A DNA stretch of 37,036 nt from Clostridia bacterium (GTDB taxonomy: Bacteria; Bacillota; Clostridia; Oscillospirales; CAG-272): contig JAFTCN010000026.1 of assembly GCA_017454675.1 (NCBI GenBank), forward strand, positions 1 to 37,036. The letters run 5' to 3'. Positions within the stretch are counted from its first letter, which is position 1, and the number at the start of each line of letters is the position of its first letter. Under the pieces are notes generated by a model that saw only the letters and a program-made list of their open reading frames with translations, did no database searches and was not told where the DNA came from. The translations under genes and the position numbers were made by a program. Positions 33,007 to 37,036 of the stretch are shown here, in pieces.

Positions 33007-33942
33007 ATGATCTTTTCGTATTTTCTTCAGATCAGCAACCACATGTGGCTCGACCGCGATTCCATAACGCCGGGCTGGGTCGTTCAGGAAAAATGGGACG
33101 AGAACAACAATACCGACGAGGAGGTCTTCGACAGACTCGTAGACTTCATCGCCGACAGAAAGTACAATATGCTGATCATCGACGTGGGAGACGGCGTAAA
33201 GCTCGACTCTCATCCGGAGATCGCCGCGCCCGACGCGTGGAGCAAAGAAAAACTCGCGAAAAAGCTTGAATACATCCGCGGGAAGGGCATCGAGCCGGTT
33301 CCGAAGATGAATTTCTCCTGCTGCCACAACACATGGCAGAAGAAGTGGAGATTCATGACGGGGACGCCGGAGCATATCGCCTTCTGCAAGGACCTCATCC
33401 GTGAGGTCAGTTCGCTCTTCGGTTCGAAATACTTCCACCTGGGACTCGACGAGGAGACATACGAGCACCAGAAATACAACGGCGTCGCCATAGTGAGGAA
33501 CGAAAAGGTGTTCTGGCACGACTGCTACGAGCTCTTTGACTGCTGCCTTGAGTGCGGCGCCCGTCCGTGGGTCTTCTCAGACTATTACTGGCATCATCCC
33601 GACCTGTTCGTTAAATACATGCCGAAAACGGTGCTCCAGTCGAACTGGTATTACGGGACCTTCGACACACGGCCCGAGGCTCCGCGCTACAATACGATCA
33701 TGACATACAACAGGCTCGACGAACTGGGATACGATCAGGTTCCGGTCTGCTCGACCTGGTCTTCGACCTCCAACGCGAAGCAGACTCTCGCCTACTGCAA
33801 AGAAAATCTGTCTGCAGGCAGGCTGCTCGGCTTTATGACGATCCCGTGGAGAAACACCACCGCCACCGAGTACTACACTCTGATGAGCGATGCCGACAGA
33901 CTGTACACCGCGAGAAAACTGCACTATCCCGAAACGCTTTGA
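33007..33942 (+). CDS. GH20-like TIM-barrel protein, probable cytoplasmic glycosidase-like
   Basis: This 311-residue protein resembles the catalytic barrel of family 20 beta-N-acetylhexosaminidases. FHLGLDEET at 143-151 fits the H-x-G-x-D-E catalytic pair (Asp148, Glu149). Earlier strands include YNMLIIDVGDG (53-63) and GIEPVPKMNFS (94-104), a barrel-like progression, and aromatic residues are frequent (WVFSDYYWHH, QSNWYYGTFD). It lacks a signal peptide and the usual N-terminal GH20 domain 2, so it is short and probably intracellular. The real substrate is unknown and could be a related glycoside or none. AAAGGAG lies nine bases before the ATG. It follows the flippase-like gene by 27 bases and is probably co-transcribed with it. 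Confidence 0.6.
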   Translation: MIFSYFLQISNHMWLDRDSITPGWVVQEKWDENNNTDEEVFDRLVDFIADRKYNMLIIDVGDGVKLDSHPEIAAPDAWSKEKLAKKLEYIRGKGIEPVPKMNFSCCHNTWQKKWRFMTGTPEHIAFCKDLIREVSSLFGSKYFHLGLDEETYEHQKYNGVAIVRNEKVFWHDCYELFDCCLECGARPWVFSDYYWHHPDLFVKYMPKTVLQSNWYYGTFDTRPEAPRYNTIMTYNRLDELGYDQVPVCSTWSSTSNAKQTLAYCKENLSAGRLLGFMTIPWRNTTATEYYTLMSDADRLYTARKLHYPETL

Positions 33943-33973
33943 ATCATCTGACAGACAGGAGATAAAAGAAAAC

Positions 33974-34387
33974 ATGAAGATCGAAGTTCGCTATTTCACA
34001 AAGAGCGGAAACACCGAAAAGCTCGCGACTGCCGTCGCGTCGGCTGCCGGAGTCGGAGCGCTCCCCGTTTCCGAGGGCCTCACAGGACATGCCGATATCC
34101 TTTTCCTCGGCAGTTCGGTCTATGCCGGCAAGCCCGCCGCTGAGATCTCCGAGTTCATACGTAAGAACGCGTCGAACATAGGACGCATAGTAGTATTCGG
34201 TTCGTCGGCCTCGGGGAAGTCATCGTTCGGCAAGATAAAGGAACTGGCCGGTTCGGTCGGGATCGAAGTCGAGCCCGAATATTTCCACTGCCCGGGACAC
34301 TTCCTCTGGATGCACAGGAACCGTCCCGACGCGGGCGATCTAAATGAAATTACCGGATTTGCAAAAAAGATGATCGCGGCGGACTGA
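33974..34387 (+). CDS. Small flavodoxin-like protein
   Basis: The 137-residue product has the flavodoxin fold. An FMN-phosphate loop FTKSGNTEKLA follows the first strand (residues about 8-18), GSSVYAGKPAAE forms the second flavin loop, and VVFGSSASGKSS the third. It would carry electrons on FMN in the cytoplasm. The ATG at 33974 is preceded by AGGAG at about 11 bases; the frame is open upstream over the GH20-like gene but that part is not used. It lies 31 bases after that gene. Partners are not evident; IspG in the same window needs a one-electron donor, often flavodoxin, but this link is only a suggestion. Confidence 0.8.
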   Translation: MKIEVRYFTKSGNTEKLATAVASAAGVGALPVSEGLTGHADILFLGSSVYAGKPAAEISEFIRKNASNIGRIVVFGSSASGKSSFGKIKELAGSVGIEVEPEYFHCPGHFLWMHRNRPDAGDLNEITGFAKKMIAAD

Positions 34388-34420
34388 CGGAGAACACGTC
34401 CTGCGAACACCGTACAATCA

Positions 34421-34458
34421 AAGAGACCGGGCAGCGTATATCCGCTGCCCGGTCTCTT
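34421..34458 (-). terminator. Terminator of tRNA-Pro (possibly bidirectional)
   Basis: A perfect 16-bp stem, AAGAGACCGGGCAGCG (34421-34436) with CGCTGCCCGGTCTCTT (34443-34458), closes a six-base loop. On the minus strand it starts two bases after the tRNA CCA end and is followed by TTGATTGT. On the plus strand it sits 33 bases after the flavodoxin stop and could end that transcript too, although without a T-run beyond CTCTT. Confidence 0.85.
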
Positions 34459-34460
34459 CA

Positions 34461-34537
34461 TGGTCGGAGTGACTGGACTCGAACCAGCGGCCTCTTGGTC
34501 CCGAACCAAGCGCACTACCAAGCTGTGCCACACCCCG
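34461..34537 (-). tRNA. tRNA-Pro (anticodon CGG)
   Basis: Read on the minus strand, the 77-base gene folds as a full cloverleaf. Acceptor CGGGGTG pairs with CACTCCG (one G-T). The anticodon stem CTTGG/CCAAG closes the loop TTCGGGA, giving anticodon CGG for CCG codons, and the T-arm CTGG/CCAG holds TTCGAGT. The discriminator is A and the CCA end is encoded. It stands alone, with its own consensus promoter and terminator. Confidence 0.95.
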
Positions 34538-34556
34538 TTTTTTATTTTGCCCGAAT

Positions 34557-34585
34557 ATTATACCACTTTCGGCACGCATTGTCAA
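34557..34585 (-). promoter_or_regulatory. Consensus sigma-A promoter for tRNA-Pro
   Basis: On the minus strand, TTGACA (34585-34580) and TATAAT (34562-34557) are separated by 17 bases, a perfect match to consensus. The start would be near 34550, about 13 bases before the mature tRNA. Confidence 0.85.
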
Positions 34586-34615
34586 GAAGAATAATCGGCG
34601 GCAGGAAGATTTTTG

Positions 34616-34644
34616 TTGCTCCCGGGGGCAAAATATGGTAAAAT
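34616..34644 (+). promoter_or_regulatory. Promoter for the first DHH phosphoesterase gene
   Basis: TTGCTC (34616-34621) and TAAAAT (34639-34644) are 17 bases apart; the -35 is weak and the -10 has five of six matches. The leader to the ATG at 34720 is about 70 bases. It lies back to back with the tRNA promoter. Confidence 0.45.
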
Positions 34645-34719
34645 ATAGAGCATCGGGCTCCGCGGTGAGTATAACGCTCCGCGAATGAACGGGCAAGGTG
34701 AGGACAGAAGGAAAGCCAG

Positions 34720-35664
34720 ATGGACCGTTACGAAGTTATAAGGGAACTAATAGATAGCCACGACAGGATAGCTATACACAGGCATACGAATCCCGACGGC
34801 GACGCCGTAGGCAGCCAGATCGGACTCAAGCACATCATACTCGACAATTTCCCGGGGAAGACGGTAGTCTGCCCCGGAGATCCCCCCGGTAGGTATTCGT
34901 TCATGCCCGACTCTTCGCCCGACACCGTCGACGACTCCTTCTACGACGGCGCTCTGTCGGTCGTGCTCGACACGTCGTCGGCGTCGCTCATAAGCGACGG
35001 CCGCTATGCCTTGGCAAAGACGACTCTCAGGATCGACCACCACCTCTTCCTTGAGAAGATATGCGGGACCGAGATCGTCGATCCCACCTTCGAGAGCTGC
35101 TGCGGGATCATAGCCGACGCCTCGATATCGCTCGGCCTCAGGTTTTCGCCGCTTTCCGCCGGGCTGCTTTTCACCGGCATCGTGACCGACAGCGGGCGCT
35201 TCAGATACGATTCGGTGAACTCGAGGACCTTTGCCCTGGCGTCGAAGCTGATGGAGCAGGATTTCAGCACGAACGATATATACAGGAATCTTTATTCCGA
35301 CAGCTACCGCTCGATGGCAACGCGCGCGAGCTTTCTGCTGAGAGTCAGATTCACCGAGCACAGAGTGGCGTATATCTACTCGACGGCCGCCGACGTGGCC
35401 GAGTCGGGCCTCGACAGTTTTTCGGCGTCGAGGGGTATGGTCGGGACGATGTCAGAGATCCGCGGGACCGGGATATGGGTGAACTTCACCGAGTCGGACA
35501 GCGGGGTGCTCTGCGAGATCCGGTCGTCAGACAGGAACATAAACGGAATAGCGGTGAAATACGGCGGAGGCGGACACGCCAAGGCAAGCGGAGCTACGCT
35601 TAAGGACAGGGAAGAGGCGATGAAGCTCCTCTCCGACCTCGACGCTCTCGCGGCATCCTGCTGA
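34720..35664 (+). CDS. DHH/DHHA1 phosphoesterase, NrnA-like (copy 1)
   Basis: NrnA-type enzymes degrade short RNA oligonucleotides (nanoRNA), pGpG/pApA or 3'-phosphoadenosine 5'-phosphate with manganese. The 314-residue product has all metal motifs: NPDGDAVGS (24-32), LDT in VVLDTSSAS, the DHH motif in RIDHHLF, and GIVTDSGRFRYDS. The C-terminal DHHA1 domain holds the substrate-binding loop YGGGGHAKASGA. Length is normal. A ribosome binding site (GGAAAG) precedes the ATG at 34720. A second gene of the same family follows 115 bases downstream in the same direction, so the pair arose by duplication or adjacent acquisition. Confidence 0.9.
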   Translation: MDRYEVIRELIDSHDRIAIHRHTNPDGDAVGSQIGLKHIILDNFPGKTVVCPGDPPGRYSFMPDSSPDTVDDSFYDGALSVVLDTSSASLISDGRYALAKTTLRIDHHLFLEKICGTEIVDPTFESCCGIIADASISLGLRFSPLSAGLLFTGIVTDSGRFRYDSVNSRTFALASKLMEQDFSTNDIYRNLYSDSYRSMATRASFLLRVRFTEHRVAYIYSTAADVAESGLDSFSASRGMVGTMSEIRGTGIWVNFTESDSGVLCEIRSSDRNINGIAVKYGGGGHAKASGATLKDREEAMKLLSDLDALAASC

Positions 35665-35779
35665 CATATCCGCAGTCATTCGGCTCGGGATTCCGTTACC
35701 TTCCACAAGCACCGCCCGAAGACGGCGGGCCGCCGCAAGTAACTACTGATATTATCAGAATATATACGGAGAAACTCTT

Positions 35780-36790
35780 ATGGAACGCACCGATGCCTTG
35801 AAAGCGATAATTGAGAAAATATCCGAATACGATAAGATCGTCATCAGCAGGCACATAAGACCCGACGGCGATGCCGCAGGCTCGTCCGGAGGCCTCTGCG
35901 GGCTTCTCAGAGCGTCTTTCCCCGATAAGACAGTCATCGTATGCAACTCTGACAGGTCGCGCAAGATGGGCTTCCTTTCCGTCCCTGAAACGTTTCCCGG
36001 TGAGCTCCCCGAAGGCTGGTTCAGCGATGCCCTCGCGATCGTCACCGACACTGCGACGTCTGACCGCATTTCGAACCCCCGCATATCCGAAGCCGACTTC
36101 ATTATCAAGATCGATCACCACATCGACACCGAGCGGTACGGCGACATTAACTGGGTGGAAGAAGGACGCGCCTCATGCAGCGAGATGATAGCGATCTTCG
36201 CCTCGGCCTTTCCCGACCGGCTGAAGCTGACGCCGGAGGCGGCGGCCTGCCTCTATACCGGCATCGTCACCGATACCGGCCGCTTCAGGCACCGCGGGGT
36301 CGACGCCGAGACTTTCAATGCTGCTGCGTACCTTCTGGGTTCGGGTATCGACACCGAGAAGATCTACGCCGAACTCTATCTCGACGACATATCCTTCCTC
36401 AAATACAAGTCAGCGGTATACGATTCGATCGAACTCACTCCGAACGGCGTCGCCTATGTCTTCATACCTCTTTCGATGCGCGACAGGTTCGGACTTGACG
36501 CCGAGTCGGCATCCCTCGCCGTTTCATTTCTCGAATCGATCAGAGGGAGCCTCATCTGGATTGCTTTCATCGAGAACGGCAGCGACGACCCCGCAGGAGC
36601 CGGTACGGTGCGCGTCAGGCTCCGTTCGAGATTTCTGGATATAGATGCCGTAGCCGCGAAGTACGGCGGCGGAGGGCACGCCAGAGCCGCAGGAGCGACG
36701 CTTCGCGACAGGGAGGAGATTAATGACGTACTTGCCGACGCCGACCGGCTGCTCGGAGAATTCAAATCTGCTCACGGAGATCTGATCTGA
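35780..36790 (+). CDS. DHH/DHHA1 phosphoesterase, NrnA-like (copy 2)
   Basis: This 336-residue paralogue keeps the active-site set: RPDGDAAGSSGG, VTDTATSD, KIDHHIDTERYG, GIVTDTGRFRHRGVD and the DHHA1 loop YGGGGHARAAGA. It differs from copy 1 by longer loops after the DHH motif and in the C-terminal domain (about 20 extra residues in total). The two copies share motifs but little else by eye, so the duplication is old. The ATG at 35780 has CGGAGAA about eight bases upstream. Different substrates for the two copies (for example nanoRNA versus cyclic-dinucleotide breakdown products) are plausible but not shown by sequence. Transcription probably ends at the stem at 36811-36850. Confidence 0.9.
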   Translation: MERTDALKAIIEKISEYDKIVISRHIRPDGDAAGSSGGLCGLLRASFPDKTVIVCNSDRSRKMGFLSVPETFPGELPEGWFSDALAIVTDTATSDRISNPRISEADFIIKIDHHIDTERYGDINWVEEGRASCSEMIAIFASAFPDRLKLTPEAAACLYTGIVTDTGRFRHRGVDAETFNAAAYLLGSGIDTEKIYAELYLDDISFLKYKSAVYDSIELTPNGVAYVFIPLSMRDRFGLDAESASLAVSFLESIRGSLIWIAFIENGSDDPAGAGTVRVRLRSRFLDIDAVAAKYGGGGHARAAGATLRDREEINDVLADADRLLGEFKSAHGDLI

Positions 36791-36810
36791 TATCAGGATA
36801 CAAAAATATT

Positions 36811-36850
36811 AAAAGCCCGGGCCGCGGCGTTGCCGCGTCCCGGAACTTTT
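36811..36850. terminator. Bidirectional terminator between convergent genes
   Basis: CCGGG-C-CGCGGC (36817-36828) pairs with GCCGCG-T-CCCGG (36832-36843) with one C/T mismatch and a GTT loop. It is flanked by AAAAG (36811-36815) and CTTTT (36846-36850), which act as T-runs for each strand. The minus-strand side continues into TTTTAATATTTTT and is the stronger. A second hairpin, CGGCC-GGGA-GGCCG, lies at 36851-36864, next to the stop of the minus-strand gene. Confidence 0.8.
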
Positions 36851-36866
36851 CGGCCGGGAGGCCGTC

Positions 36867-37034
36867 TTACTGCTTTTCGACCGCGGTGAAGAGGGAGGCG
36901 GGGAACTGAGTCACGCCTACGTTCTTCGCGTTTTCGCCTGTGATGTACGATGTGGCGCTCGCGCTGATCGTGCTGTAGGTGTTGTACGTGCCGAGATACC
37001 TGTCGCTTCCGGCGACGTTCGCGATGAGCACGGC
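36867..37034 (-). CDS. 3' end of an unrecognised gene (partial)
   Basis: A minus-strand frame enters from the right edge and ends with TAA at 36869-36867, giving the last 55 residues of a protein. The visible part is rich in Ser, Thr, Ala, Asn and Tyr, and uncharged over long stretches (GTYNTYSTISASATSYITG). It ends FTAVEKQ, as seen in secreted or surface beta-rich proteins. I do not recognise the family. Two hairpins directly after the stop act as its terminator. Confidence 0.65.
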   Translation of the reverse strand, partial: AVLIANVAGSDRYLGTYNTYSTISASATSYITGENAKNVGVTQFPASLFTAVEKQ

Positions 37035-37036
37035 GC

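Noticed and set aside
32176..33519. 447-residue minus-strand open frame across the minisatellite, with other long repeat-encoded frames on both strands
   Set aside because: The frames are open only because a 15-bp repeat without stops stays open in several frames. The plus-strand flippase-like frame has family motifs, operon spacing and a sensible start.

Overview
The window looks like chromosome from a GC-rich member of the Bacillota, class Clostridia, probably a gut or anaerobic-digester Oscillospirales/Christensenellales-like lineage; the exact taxon cannot be read from sequence alone. The support is a Gram-positive type polymerase PolC, the order rpsB-tsf-pyrH-frr-uppS-cdsA-dxr-rseP-ispG-polC, an ecfA1-ecfA2-ecfT-truA cluster, a ClpE-type ATPase, a YfhO-family membrane protein, and near-consensus sigma-A promoters (three with TTGACA-N17-TATAAT). 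The single-base break in polC suggests a draft or metagenome assembly.

Layout. Positions 1-140 hold the 3' end of a group II intron (tail of its reverse transcriptase, domains V and VI), which stops 6-7 bases past the stop codon of a sorbitol-6-phosphate dehydrogenase gene on the other strand. From 949 down to 3603 the minus strand carries that dehydrogenase, a six-span membrane protein, ruvB and ruvA; a large yfhO-like gene (3632-6727) follows on the same strand. A short divergent promoter region (6755-6899) drives yfhO leftwards and ruvC rightwards. From 6900 to 13158 a tightly packed plus-strand run encodes ruvC, a SAM methyltransferase, the ECF transporter energising module (A1, A2, T), truA and a DUF5711-like protein, mostly joined by 4-base stop/start overlaps. 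Then come a clpE-like gene and, coupled to it, a 701-residue membrane protein that looks like a P-type ATPase that has lost its catalytic motifs.

From 17692 a translation and envelope block follows: rpsB-tsf with promoter, leader and terminator, then pyrH, frr, uppS, cdsA, dxr, a site-2 protease (rseP type), ispG and polC. Together these link ribosome function, nucleotide supply, isoprenoid (MEP pathway) and phospholipid precursor synthesis, membrane proteolysis and replication. Downstream are a CDP-alcohol phosphatidyltransferase-like gene overlapping a flippase-like gene whose 3' end is a 15-bp minisatellite, a GH20-like protein and a small flavodoxin. A tRNA-Pro(CGG) gene on the minus strand has its own promoter and terminator. 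Two tandem DHH phosphoesterase (NrnA-like) genes follow, then a bidirectional terminator and the 3' end of an unrecognised minus-strand gene.

The most unusual items are the degenerate P-type ATPase next to clpE, the perfect 11-bp hairpin over the uppS ribosome binding site, the 14-unit pentapeptide repeat on the flippase-like protein, the missing last Asp in the CDP-alcohol transferase motif, and the polC frameshift. I did not find a defence system, CRISPR array, toxin-antitoxin pair or phage module.
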